Assembly: GCF_003402535.2 (NCBI RefSeq) | Contig: NZ_AP025170.1 | Location: forward strand, 744,001-808,000 | Length of the DNA: 64,000 nucleotides | Direction of reading: 5' to 3' | Origin: Cupriavidus sp. P-10 | Lineage (GTDB): Bacteria; Pseudomonadota; Gammaproteobacteria; Burkholderiales; Burkholderiaceae | Shown here: in pieces, positions 20,553 to 29,829 of the stretch | Numbering within the stretch: position 1 is the first letter of the stretch | How the letters are laid out: every line of letters begins with the position of its first letter | Translations under genes and position numbers: made by a program | The notes under the pieces: generated by a model | Databases searched by the model: none | Seen by the model: only the letters and a program-made list of their open reading frames with translations | Told to the model about the DNA's origin: nothing

Positions 20553-21512
20553 ATGAAAATCGCCGTCGTTGCCTTTCCTGGCTTCCAGATGCTGGACATC
20601 GCGGGTCCCATTGACGTGTTCCACGAAGGCGCGCGCCAGGCCGGACAGCCGGATGCCTACCAGTTCGAGATCATTGCGCCGCAGCCCGGGATGCTCACTG
20701 CCTCCAACGGCATGCGCATCGAGCCGGACGCGACGCTGAAGACCGCCAGTGACGATATCGACACGCTGCTGGTCGCGGGCGGCCCCGCGCTCTGGCAGCA
20801 GACGCAGGACGAAACCGTCCGCGCATGGCTGGCCCGGCAGGCACGCACCGTGCGGAGGATCGGGTCGGTCTGCTCCGGCGCGATGGTGCTGGCGCACGCG
20901 GGCTTGCTCGACGGACGCAGCGTTACCACGCACTGGAATACCACCGACCGGCTGGCGCGCATGTTTCCGGGCGTCCAGGTGGAGCCGGACCGGATCTATG
21001 TCAAGGACGGCAACCTGTACACCTCTGCCGGCGTGACCGCCGGGCTGGACCTGGCATTGGCGCTGGTCGAGGAGGATTTCGGGCGCGTGGTGGCGCTGCG
21101 GGTGGCGCGGGAACTGGTGATGTTCCTCAAGCGGCCGGGCGGGCAGTCGCAGTTCAGCGCTCACCTCGCGGCGCAGACGGCCGAGCGCAATGCCCTCCGC
21201 GAGGTGCAGGGCTGGGTGGTCGAGAACCTTGCCGGCGACCTGTCGGTCGAGGCGCTGGCGGCGCGTGCCGGCATGAGCACGCGCAACTTTGCGCGCGTCT
21301 TCAGGCAGGAATGCCAGGTGACGCCAGCCGATTTCGTCGAGGCCGCGCGCATCGACGCCGCGCGCCGGCTGCTGGAGGGCTCGCGCCATCCGCTCAAGCG
21401 CGTCGCCGCGCTGGCCGGTTTTGGCGATCCCAATACCCTGCGGCGCGCCTTCCTGCGCCGGATCGGGGTGGCGCCTTCGGATTACCGGCGCCGCTTTCTC
21501 AGCACGGCCTGA
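20553..21512 (+). CDS. GlxA-type transcriptional regulator (DJ-1/PfpI domain plus AraC HTH)
   Basis: 319 residues from ATG 20553 (MKIAVVAFPG). Residues 1-170 form a DJ-1/PfpI amidotransferase-like fold with the nucleophile-elbow motif GSVCSGAMVLA. The C-terminal ~100 residues hold two AraC helix-turn-helix motifs (LSVEALAARAGMSTRNFARV and PLKRVAALAGFGDPNTLRRAF). Such regulators often sense amino-acid or quaternary-amine compounds and activate catabolic genes. The target is unknown; the preceding lipoprotein gene is the closest candidate. The frame stays open far upstream, but this Met matches the family start. Confidence 0.88.
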   Translation: MKIAVVAFPGFQMLDIAGPIDVFHEGARQAGQPDAYQFEIIAPQPGMLTASNGMRIEPDATLKTASDDIDTLLVAGGPALWQQTQDETVRAWLARQARTVRRIGSVCSGAMVLAHAGLLDGRSVTTHWNTTDRLARMFPGVQVEPDRIYVKDGNLYTSAGVTAGLDLALALVEEDFGRVVALRVARELVMFLKRPGGQSQFSAHLAAQTAERNALREVQGWVVENLAGDLSVEALAARAGMSTRNFARVFRQECQVTPADFVEAARIDAARRLLEGSRHPLKRVAALAGFGDPNTLRRAFLRRIGVAPSDYRRRFLSTA

Positions 21513-21520
21513 CCGGATGC

Positions 21521-21587
21521 TGTGCACAGGGTTTGCACAGGCTGTGCACAGGATTCCGCGGCGGCTATCCACAGGGTTGTCCACAGG
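21521..21587 (+). repeat. Cluster of five DnaA-box-like CACAGG repeats
   Basis: tgtgcacagg (21521), tttgcacagg (21532), tgtgcacagg (21543), tatccacagg (21566) and tgtccacagg (21578) lie in 67 bp between the GlxA-type gene and glnB. The last two are one mismatch from the DnaA box TTATCCACA. The role is unknown. Confidence 0.6.
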
Positions 21588-21677
21588 CGCGGGCGGCATT
21601 ACGCCACCCCGCGATGCGTGACGCCGAACGTTCCGGCCGCGCCGGGGGCGGGATTGCGGGGAATGCATGGCGCCAAT

Positions 21678-21696
21678 GGCTGGTAAAATGCCAGCC
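21678..21696 (+). promoter_or_regulatory. -10 box of glnB inside an inverted repeat
   Basis: GGCTGG-TAAAATG-CCAGCC places a TAAAAT -10 box (21684-21689) in the loop of a 6-bp inverted repeat, about 74 bp before glnB. A protein binding the repeat would cover the promoter. Confidence 0.5.
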
Positions 21697-21738
21697 GGAG
21701 AGCGCCGCGCCCGCGGCGGTGCGCCACCAGGCGCGTGA

Positions 21739-22101
<363 letters not shown>

Positions 22102-22122
22102 ACCGCCGGCTGCAAAAGCAAG

Positions 22123-22152
22123 AACGCCGCCCAACCGGGCGGCGTTTTTTAT
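22123..22152 (+). terminator. Intrinsic terminator of glnB
   Basis: Perfect 10-bp stem (aacgccgccc / gggcggcgtt, loop aacc) followed by a T6 tract. Confidence 0.9.
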
Positions 22153-22181
22153 TTTGGGGTTTGCCCTGCGGAGGGCGAGGC

Positions 22182-22823
22182 TCAGCTTGGCAGCTTCCAG
22201 CCGTAGCGCACCGACACCAGCCGCATCGCGATGATCGCCAGCGCGCCGGTCAGCAGCGCCGCCTCCTGCTGTACCTCCAGCCACGTCAGGCCGACGTAGA
22301 TCCAGCAGCCGACAAAGGAGCAGGTCGCGTACGGCGAGCGGTCGCGCAGGATCATCGGCACTTCATTGCACAGCACGTCGCGCACCACGCCGCCGAACAC
22401 GGACGAGATGATGCCCATCATCACCGCCACGGTCGGCGTCATCTGCGCCACCAGCGCCAGCGAGGCGCCGGTGACCGAGAACAGCCCCAGGCCGATCGCA
22501 TCGGCAACGATCATGGCCCGGTCCGACGCCACGCGGCTGACCACGCGCAGCACGAATGACGCACCGAACGACATCGCGAAGATCAGCAGCACATAGCCTT
22601 CATGTTCGACCCAGTAGAACGGTCGCCGGTCCAGCAGCACGTCGCGCAGCGTGCCGCCGCCGAAGGCCGTGGCGAACGCGACCACGAAGGTGCCGACCAC
22701 GTCGAGCCGCTGCTTGCGCGCGTCGACCACGCCCGACACCGCGAAGGCGAGCACGCCGATGACCTCCATGATATGGAGGATCAGGGGCAGCCGCCCCATC
22801 AGCAATTCGAGCGGGAGATGCAT
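22182..22823 (-). CDS. TRIC-type (UPF0126) cation channel family membrane protein
   Basis: 213 residues, seven predicted helices in two repeated halves. Each half carries the family glycine motif: FGGGTLRD in the first and FGGVVRD in the second. Bacterial TRIC proteins form trimeric potassium-permeable channels related to the animal sarcoplasmic counter-ion channels. ATG 22823 is used; a second Met nine codons in is possible. It precedes no other minus-strand gene in an obvious operon, although the Smr gene ends 33 bp upstream. Confidence 0.88.
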   Translation of the reverse strand: MHLPLELLMGRLPLILHIMEVIGVLAFAVSGVVDARKQRLDVVGTFVVAFATAFGGGTLRDVLLDRRPFYWVEHEGYVLLIFAMSFGASFVLRVVSRVASDRAMIVADAIGLGLFSVTGASLALVAQMTPTVAVMMGIISSVFGGVVRDVLCNEVPMILRDRSPYATCSFVGCWIYVGLTWLEVQQEAALLTGALAIIAMRLVSVRYGWKLPS

Positions 22824-22855
22824 CCGGCGCGGGCTGGGGGCTCAGGTCCGGCGCA

Positions 22856-23530
22856 TCAGGGCTTTGGCTGGCGCAGCAGCACCATCAGCGCGCCGGCGCC
22901 GCCTTCGGCCTCGCGTGCCTGCACGAAGGCGAGCACTTCTTCCTTCTGCACCAGCCAGCTGCGCACCTTGCCCTTGAGCACTGGAAGCTTGTCGGGCGAG
23001 CCCAGGCCCTTGCCGTGGATCACACGCACGCAGCGCACGCCGTTGCGCACCGAGCGGCGCAGGAACTCGGCCAGCGCCTCGCGCGCCTCGTCGCTGCGCA
23101 GTCCGTGCAGGTCGACCTTGTCCTGCGGCACCCATTCGCCGCGGCGCAGCTTGCGGATCACGTCCATGCCGATGCCGGGCCGGCGGAACGACAGCGTCTC
23201 GTCGGTTTCCAGCAGGCTTTCGACATCGAACTCATCAGACAGGGAGGCCTGCAGCACCGCCTGGTCGTTGCGCTGCGACTGCACCGGCACAGGCGCGGGC
23301 TTGCTGGCGGGATGGTGGGCGCGGTTGCGGTCGCGCAGCTGGCTGACCTGGCCCACGCTGGCACGGAACACGTCGGCTTCCTCGCGGGCACGCTGCGCCG
23401 CCTGTTCGGCAGCCAGGCGCTCGGCTTCGCGCCGCTCGGCATCGGCCTTGAGGTTGTCGCGCAGGCTGGACAGGTCGTTCAGGCCAAAGCGTTGGGTCGG
23501 TCGGTCGGGTTTGCGGGCGCCTTGCGTCAT
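22856..23530 (-). CDS. Smr-domain protein
   Basis: 224 residues. The C-terminal ~90 residues form a small MutS-related (Smr) domain with the DLHGL motif and the HGKGLGS motif, found in DNA- or RNA-nicking endonucleases. The N-terminal half is charged and helical (DLSSLRDNLKADAERREAER), a probable coiled coil. It matches stand-alone YdaL-like proteins. The target is not known. It lies downstream of trxB on the same strand with a 113-bp gap containing a hairpin. Confidence 0.88.
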   Translation of the reverse strand: MTQGARKPDRPTQRFGLNDLSSLRDNLKADAERREAERLAAEQAAQRAREEADVFRASVGQVSQLRDRNRAHHPASKPAPVPVQSQRNDQAVLQASLSDEFDVESLLETDETLSFRRPGIGMDVIRKLRRGEWVPQDKVDLHGLRSDEAREALAEFLRRSVRNGVRCVRVIHGKGLGSPDKLPVLKGKVRSWLVQKEEVLAFVQAREAEGGAGALMVLLRQPKP

Positions 23531-23604
23531 GAAAAAATCTCCGGGGGCACGCCGGGATTATATCGACTGGGGCTGGACAGCCGGGAAGGCTGCGGGGAGG
23601 CGGG

Positions 23605-23630
23605 TGAACCGGCCGCGGCGGGCCGGTTCA
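23605..23630 (-). terminator. Hairpin after trxB
   Basis: Perfect 10-bp inverted repeat (tgaaccggcc / ggccggttca, 6-base loop), 14 bp past the trxB stop but without a T-run. It could be a weak terminator or a 3' stabilising stem. Confidence 0.4.
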
Positions 23631-23643
23631 GGAGGGCTTGCGC

Positions 23644-24671
<1,028 letters not shown>

Positions 24672-24732
24672 AGAGGTGCCGCATTTGCCCACTGTTGCAA
24701 ATTCCAATGGGTGCGATAGCCGCCGGCCACGT

Positions 24733-24738
24733 TAAAAT
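24733..24738 (+). promoter_or_regulatory. -10 box of ftsK
   Basis: TAAAATGGCC, about 104 bp before the ftsK ATG. It belongs to the TANAATGSC group seen at several genes here. Confidence 0.5.
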
Positions 24739-24841
24739 GGCCGCCACGATGCCCGTCAGTCACCTGGCCAGTCAACGCTGACACAGGCCGACGGCGGTGC
24801 CAAACGTATTCGGAATCACCCTAAAAGAGTCCTATCCAGGC

Positions 24842-27169
24842 ATGGCCCGAGCTACCACGACCACCCGCACCGATCCGTCAGCCTTGCCTTCCCGCATCGG
24901 CAAACTGCTGGGCGAGGTACGCTGGTTCCTGCTTCTGGCCGTCACGCTGGGCTTCCTGTGCGTGCTGGCCAGCTACAGCAAGACCGACCCCGGCTGGTCG
25001 CATGCCAACCAGGTCGCCGATATCCATAACCTGGGCGGCCGCGTCGGCGCCTGGGTGGCCGACGTGCTGTTCTTTATCTTCGGCTTCTCGGCCTACTGGT
25101 GGGCGGTGTTGCTGGTGCGGCGCTGCTGGCGCGGCTGGCGCACGCTGACCGCCGAGCTGCCCGAGCGCGAGGACCATCGCCAGGGCGTGGCGGTAAGCTG
25201 GATCGGCTTCGTGCTGACGCTGCTGTCCAGCATGGGGCTGGAGGCGATCCGCATGTACCCGCTGCGCGCCGCGCTGCCGCGCGCGCCGGGCGGGGTGCTG
25301 GGCGACACGCTGGGCGGCTGGATGCAGGTGGCGCTGGGCTTCACCGGTGCGACGCTGCTGCTGCTGTTGCTGTTCGCGATCGGGCTGTCGCTGTTCTTCC
25401 ACTTCTCGTGGCTGTCGGTGGCCGAGCATATCGGCGGTTTTGTCGAGAAGCTGTTCCTGGGCTTCAAGGCCCGCCGCGAAAGCAAGCAGGACCGCATCAT
25501 CGGCGAGGCCGCCAAGGTCGAGCGCAAGGAGACCGTTGAGGTCCAGCGCGTGCGCATCGAAGAAGCGCCGCCGGTGCAGATCGTGCGGCCGCAGGCGGTG
25601 CCCAAGCATGAACGCGTGGAACGCGAGAAGCAGCAGCCGCTGTTTGCCGATATCCAGGACTCGGACCTGCCGCCGCTGTCGCTGCTGGACCCGATCCCGC
25701 CGCACCAGGAAACCGTCAGCGCCGAGACGCTGGAGTACACCTCGCGCCTGATCGAAAAGAAGCTCAAGGACTTCGGCGTCGAGGTCAAGGTGGTGGCCGC
25801 CTACCCGGGCCCGGTCATCACGCGCTATGAGATCGAGCCGGCCACCGGCGTCAAGGGCAGCCAGGTGGTCAACCTGGCGCGCGACCTGGCCCGTTCGCTG
25901 TCGCTGGTGTCGATTCGCGTGGTCGAGACCATCCCGGGCAAGAACTACATGGGGCTGGAACTACCCAACCCGAAGCGCCAGACCGTGCGGCTGTCGGAAA
26001 TCCTTGGCTCGCAGGTCTACAACGAGAGTGCTTCCAACCTGACCATGGCGTTGGGCAAGGACATCGCCGGCAAGCCGATGGTGGCGGACCTGGCCAAGAT
26101 GCCGCATTGCATGGTCGCGGGTACCACCGGCTCGGGCAAGTCGGTGGGCATCAACGCGATGATCCTGTCGCTGCTGTACAAGGCCAAGGCCGAAAGCGTG
26201 CGGCTGATCCTGATCGACCCCAAGATGCTTGAAATGAGCGTCTACGAGGGCATCCCGCACCTGCTGTGCCCGGTGGTGACCGATATGCGCCAGGCCGGCA
26301 ACGCGCTGAACTGGGCGGTCGGCGAGATGGAGCGCCGCTACAAGCTGATGAGCAAGCTGGGCGTGCGCAACCTGGCGGGCTACAACAAGAAGATCGACGA
26401 GGCGGCGGCCAGGGAAGAAAAGATCCCGAACCCGTTCAGCCTGACGCCGGACGCGCCGGAGCCGCTGGATAGGCTGCCTACCATCGTCATCGTCATCGAC
26501 GAGCTGGCCGACCTGATGATGGTGGTCGGCAAGAAGGTGGAAGAGCTGATCGCGCGCATCGCGCAGAAGGCGCGCGCCGCCGGCCTGCACCTGGTGCTGG
26601 CCACGCAGCGGCCGTCGGTGGACGTGATCACCGGCCTGATCAAGGCCAACGTGCCGACCCGCATCGCCTTCCAGGTCAGCAGCAAGATCGACTCGCGCAC
26701 CATCCTCGACCAGCAGGGCGCCGAAGCGCTGCTGGGCATGGGCGACATGCTCTACCTGGCGCCGGGCACCGGCCTGCCGGTGCGCGTGCATGGCGCCTTT
26801 GTCTCGGACGATGAAGTCCACCGCGTGGTGGAAAAGCTGAAGGAAGGCGGCGAGGCCAACTACATCGAAGGCATCCTTGAAGGCGGCCTGGCCGACGATG
26901 GCGGCGGCGATGGACTTGGCGGCGGTGCCGGCATCGGCGGCGGCGGCGGCGAGGCCGATCCGCTGTATGACCAGGCCGTGGAAGTGGTGCTGAAGAACCG
27001 TCGCGCGTCGATCTCGTTGGTGCAGCGCCACCTGCGCATCGGCTACAACCGCGCCGCGCGGCTGCTGGAGGACATGGAGAAAGCCGGGTTGGTGTCGGCG
27101 ATGTCGGGGAATGGCAACCGCGACATCCTGGTGCAGGGCGGTGGCGCGGCTGCGCGGGATGAGGAGTAA
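24842..27169 (+). CDS. ftsK: DNA translocase FtsK
   Basis: 775-residue septal DNA pump that directs chromosome termini to XerCD at dif. The N-terminus has about four membrane helices, followed by a short charged linker. The motor has Walker A GTTGSGKS (427-434) and Walker [13 protein letters not shown], then a Gly-rich hinge (26895-26955). The C-terminal winged-helix gamma domain ([20 protein letters not shown], then [12 protein letters not shown]) reads KOPS sites. The linker is much shorter than in E. coli (1329 aa), as is usual in betaproteobacteria. ATG 24842 is favoured over an upstream GTG. Confidence 0.96.
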   Translation: MARATTTTRTDPSALPSRIGKLLGEVRWFLLLAVTLGFLCVLASYSKTDPGWSHANQVADIHNLGGRVGAWVADVLFFIFGFSAYWWAVLLVRRCWRGWRTLTAELPEREDHRQGVAVSWIGFVLTLLSSMGLEAIRMYPLRAALPRAPGGVLGDTLGGWMQVALGFTGATLLLLLLFAIGLSLFFHFSWLSVAEHIGGFVEKLFLGFKARRESKQDRIIGEAAKVERKETVEVQRVRIEEAPPVQIVRPQAVPKHERVEREKQQPLFADIQDSDLPPLSLLDPIPPHQETVSAETLEYTSRLIEKKLKDFGVEVKVVAAYPGPVITRYEIEPATGVKGSQVVNLARDLARSLSLVSIRVVETIPGKNYMGLELPNPKRQTVRLSEILGSQVYNESASNLTMALGKDIAGKPMVADLAKMPHCMVAGTTGSGKSVGINAMILSLLYKAKAESVRLILIDPKMLEMSVYEGIPHLLCPVVTDMRQAGNALNWAVGEMERRYKLMSKLGVRNLAGYNKKIDEAAAREEKIPNPFSLTPDAPEPLDRLPTIVIVIDELADLMMVVGKKVEELIARIAQKARAAGLHLVLATQRPSVDVITGLIKANVPTRIAFQVSSKIDSRTILDQQGAEALLGMGDMLYLAPGTGLPVRVHGAFVSDDEVHRVVEKLKEGGEANYIEGILEGGLADDGGGDGLGGGAGIGGGGGEADPLYDQAVEVVLKNRRASISLVQRHLRIGYNRAARLLEDMEKAGLVSAMSGNGNRDILVQGGGAAARDEE

Positions 27170-27216
27170 GCAGAGGCGGCATTCCGGCTTGGCCGGGGAT
27201 TGCCCAGCCGTGTGTG

Positions 27217-27747
27217 CTAGCGGCGCTTCAGTACCAGGTCGAGCTTCGCGTTGATGTTCTCGACCTTCGCGCTGACGTTTTCGACCTTTGCGTTGATGTT
27301 ATCGACCTTCGCGTTGACGTTTTCGACCTTTGCGTTGATGTTCTCGACCTTCGCGTTGACGTTCTCCAACTTCGCGTTGATGTTTTCAAACTCCCTTTCG
27401 ACCCGCACCTCAAGACGCTCAATGCGCGAATCAACCGCATCTAGTCGTCCCGTAAGGCGGCGGTCCATCTCGGTGATCCGCGAGGCGAGCGGACCGGTGG
27501 TCTTGTCGATCTTGTCCTGGGTGCTTTCATTCAGCCAGGACATCACGGAAAACACGAACGCTACACCGGCCAGGATGCCCGTGACTACCATGGCGGGATG
27601 AAAGGGCTTGGCTGCAGTCATTTCCCTGCGGGCTTCGAGTTCAATCCTGACCTGGCGTGTCACGATCCTCTTCATCTCGTCGCGGTCGAGACGCCTGGCG
27701 TCGTGCCGCAATGGCTGACGCCCGGCTGCAGGTTTGGCGGTGGTCAT
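27217..27747 (-). CDS. Membrane-anchored protein with perfect heptad-repeat coiled coil
   Basis: 176 residues if the start is ATG 27747. A basic N-terminal region is followed by one membrane helix (HPAMVVTGILAGVAFVFSVM), a charged helical region (ITEMDRRLTGRLDAVDSRIE), and seven near-identical heptads of the form (I/V)NAKVEN ending in LDLVLKRR. The repeats predict a long parallel coiled coil with Val/Ile and Asn at core positions. No family recognised. The start is weakly supported (no clear ribosome site); the frame stays open to 28323, but that would run antisense through lolA. It sits convergently between ftsK and lolA. Confidence 0.6.
   Translation of the reverse strand: MTTAKPAAGRQPLRHDARRLDRDEMKRIVTRQVRIELEARREMTAAKPFHPAMVVTGILAGVAFVFSVMSWLNESTQDKIDKTTGPLASRITEMDRRLTGRLDAVDSRIERLEVRVEREFENINAKLENVNAKVENINAKVENVNAKVDNINAKVENVSAKVENINAKLDLVLKRR
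27250..27390 (-). repeat. Tandem 21-bp repeats encoding coiled-coil heptads
   Basis: Six complete 21-bp units plus a partial seventh. They alternate between gttgatgttNtcgacctt and gttgacgttNtcgacctt forms, giving a 42-bp higher-order period. Each encodes one heptad, so copy-number change would lengthen or shorten the coil in frame. Confidence 0.9.
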
Positions 27748-28099
27748 ATTGCTGGCCCAGAGTGTTTGGCCGCCTGCCGGCGAAGCAGCGAGCAAGAGGC
27801 GGCGTGGCGAGTGCTCTACGTACATGCACTGCATTGTCTTCCACGCCAGGTAAGGAAGTGTTTCGTCCTGATACGAGATTCGCATTGCCGGACCCTTTGC
27901 CGCAAATTGAGAGTTTTCGTGCCGGAACCGGCGCAGTTCGCACAGCATCTGCCGTAATATCCCGTTACCCGTGAAGCGCGGATAGCGCGGAATCCTTCCC
28001 CGGCAGCCGGCTCTAACCAGACACGTTGACCGTGCAGCAGACTGCCCCGGCAGGTGCCGCACCAGTGCAACGCTTTCGATAACAACCAGGAACCAAACC
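27748..28099. other. Intergenic stretch before lolA
   Basis: About 350 bp with no supported gene. Several short frames cross it on both strands but lack ribosome sites and family features. It should contain the lolA promoter; AACCAGGAAC precedes the lolA ATG as ribosome site. No hairpin with a T-run is seen. Confidence 0.5.
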
Positions 28100-28735
28100 A
28101 TGCGCAACCGCATCCTCGTGTCGGCCTGCGCCGCGCTGGCGATGTTTGCCATCCAGGCGCCGGCCCATGCCGCAGCCACCGACCAGTTGCAGAGCTTCGT
28201 CACCGGCGTAAAAAGCGCACGCGGCGAGTTCACGCAGCGCCAGGTCAAGGGGCAGGGCGCGAACGTCAAGGTGACCGGCACCTCCAGCGGCACCTTCGTG
28301 TTCTCGAGGCCGGGCAAGTTCACCTGGCGCTATACCAAGCCCTACGAGCAACTGCTGCAGGCCGATGGCCAGACCCTGTACATCTACGACAAGGACCTGA
28401 ACCAGGTCACCGAGCGCAAGCTCGATGCCGCGCTGGGTTCCAGTCCCGCGGCGATCCTGTTCGGCAGCAATGACCTGGAAAAGAACTTCGCCATCAAGAA
28501 CGGCCCGAGCCGCGATGGCGTGGAATGGCTGGAGCTGACACCCAAGGCCAAGGACACCCAGTTCGAGCGCATCGGTATCGGCTTCAAGGGCGGCAACCTC
28601 GAAGCGATGGAGTTGCGCGACGCCTTCGGCAACACCACCATGCTGACCTTCACGAACATGCAGAAGAATCCGCCGCTGGCGGCCGATGCCTTCCGGTTCA
28701 CGGTGCCCAAGGGCGCCGACGTGATGAAGCAATGA
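28100..28735 (+). CDS. lolA: Outer-membrane lipoprotein carrier protein LolA
   Basis: 211-residue periplasmic chaperone that takes lipoproteins from LolCDE at the inner membrane to LolB at the outer membrane. A signal peptide ends near AHAAA. The mature half-barrel has FTQRQVKG, the [20 protein letters not shown] motif typical of the family, and the C-terminal [19 protein letters not shown]. The stop overlaps a possible ATG of the next gene (ATGA). In many proteobacteria lolA sits between ftsK and rarA; here the order is kept but with extra genes inserted on both sides. Confidence 0.95.
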   Translation: MRNRILVSACAALAMFAIQAPAHAAATDQLQSFVTGVKSARGEFTQRQVKGQGANVKVTGTSSGTFVFSRPGKFTWRYTKPYEQLLQADGQTLYIYDKDLNQVTERKLDAALGSSPAAILFGSNDLEKNFAIKNGPSRDGVEWLELTPKAKDTQFERIGIGFKGGNLEAMELRDAFGNTTMLTFTNMQKNPPLAADAFRFTVPKGADVMKQ

Positions 28736-28743
28736 GGTCCGCC

Positions 28744-29181
28744 ATGATCGACAACTCAGCAAAAGCCGGTCGCCTCGTCACTGCCCGCGGACGTTCCGGC
28801 GCAGCGATCATCGCCGGTGCCGGCGCACTGGTGCTGGCGGCTTGCGCCAGCACCGGCGGCGGTGCCAGCAAGTTCGATGTCGATTCCTTCCTGCGCGCGT
28901 CGGACACCGCATTGCCCGAAGTGCTCGGCAACCCGGCGTTCTTGAAAGCGACCCGCGTGCCCGCATCCGACTGCGCGGTCATGCTGCAGTCCGCCAGCAC
29001 TGGTGTGCTGGAAGACCTGCCGCCCAGCAGCAACGCGCGCGGTCCCGCCTGGCTGCTGCATCCGAAGGGCAAGCCTGAGCAGGTCTGGCTGGTCGTCAGC
29101 GAGGCTGGTGGCGAGCGGACGTGTCACGGCCCGTTGCCGGCCGACGCGATGAAGACGCTGGCTGACCGCGCAAAAGGCTGA
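28744..29181 (+). CDS. Small lipoprotein co-transcribed with lolA
   Basis: 145 residues. The start at ATG 28744 has TGAGG at good spacing; ATG 28732, overlapping the lolA stop as ATGA, is an alternative. The N-terminus has an Arg-rich segment, a hydrophobic stretch and lipobox LAAC. The mature part includes two further Cys (ASDCAVMLQ and GERTCHGPL) that could form a disulfide. Function unknown. Tight spacing with lolA suggests one transcript. Confidence 0.7.
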   Translation: MIDNSAKAGRLVTARGRSGAAIIAGAGALVLAACASTGGGASKFDVDSFLRASDTALPEVLGNPAFLKATRVPASDCAVMLQSASTGVLEDLPPSSNARGPAWLLHPKGKPEQVWLVVSEAGGERTCHGPLPADAMKTLADRAKG

Positions 29182-29292
29182 TCGCGCAAAAAGCTGATCG
29201 CGCCGGCTTCAGCGTTGCTTTATTGCGATCGGAACGCCACCGGCGGTCATGTGTCCAAGCATCCTTATCCATGCACAAAACGGGAGAATGAC

Positions 29293-29631
29293 ATGACCGC
29301 GATCCGAACCACTTCCCGCGCGCGCCGGCTGCTCTGGCTGGCCGCGGGCGCAGCCTTGCTGGCTGGTTGCGCGGCGCAACCCGGCGAGCCGGCACCGATG
29401 CCCGGCCCGCAAGGTGCGCGCGGCACGCCGGCCGGCTGTGCCGCCGACAAGGTGGCCGACGATGCGCTGGTGGGCAAGGGCGAGGCCGAGGCCGTCGGCT
29501 TGCTGCAAGGCTGCGCGTGGCGGCTGGGCGAGCGCGACGGACAGCAGTTCCCGGGCACGATGGACTACAACCCGCAGCGCCGGACCCTTGGTATCAAGGC
29601 TGGCAAGGTGGCGTGGGTGCGCCGTGGCTAA
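29293..29631 (+). CDS. I78-type peptidase inhibitor-like lipoprotein
   Basis: 112 residues from ATG 29293 (GGGAGAATGAC upstream). Signal with lipobox LAGC. After a Pro/Gly-rich linker, the pattern GCAADKVADDALVGKG, then RLGERDGQQFPGTMDYNP, then RRTLGIKAGKVAWVRRG follows the I78 (AmbiLysin-inhibitor-like) family: Cys ... LVGK ... PG...DY.P.R..... The usual final Cys-Gly is missing, and a second Cys (GCAW) could replace the pairing. The proposed role is inhibition of a serine protease in the periplasm or outside; this rests on motif likeness only. Confidence 0.65.
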   Translation: MTAIRTTSRARRLLWLAAGAALLAGCAAQPGEPAPMPGPQGARGTPAGCAADKVADDALVGKGEAEAVGLLQGCAWRLGERDGQQFPGTMDYNPQRRTLGIKAGKVAWVRRG

Positions 29632-29657
29632 TGCGTCGCGCCAGCCGCGAGGCATTG

Positions 29658-29699
29658 TGTTGAGCGCACAATAATTGATCCATCAACGGGCGCTCAACA
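29658..29699 (+). promoter_or_regulatory. 10-bp inverted repeat in the leader of the iron-binding protein gene
   Basis: TGTTGAGCGC and GCGCTCAACA are perfect arms separated by 22 bases that contain caataattg. It follows the I78-like gene by about 27 bp and has no T-run, so it may be an operator as easily as a terminator. Confidence 0.5.
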
Positions 29700-29829
29700 T
29701 GACAGAAATGTAATTTGACCGCCTGAACAAGAATCAATATTGTTTTTGGCTGTCCGGAATCCAATAACCGGGCAGTCCCGGGTGCCCCGGATGCTGGCGA
29801 CTGCCCACCCATGCTGGGGAGCCATCCGC

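Noticed and set aside
21521..21587. Replication origin
   Set aside because: DnaA-like boxes are present, but there is no AT-rich unwinding element and no dnaA, dnaN or parAB genes around.
27250..27390. Regular 21-bp repeats as a CRISPR array
   Set aside because: Repeats are directly adjacent with no spacers and encode protein heptads; no cas genes nearby.
27748..28323. N-terminal extension of the heptad-repeat protein
   Set aside because: It would run antisense into lolA, has no signal or conserved segment, and better starts exist downstream.
29700..29829. Fur box upstream of the iron-binding protein
   Set aside because: The AT-rich stretch near 29725-29750 does not match the 19-bp palindrome well enough to claim.
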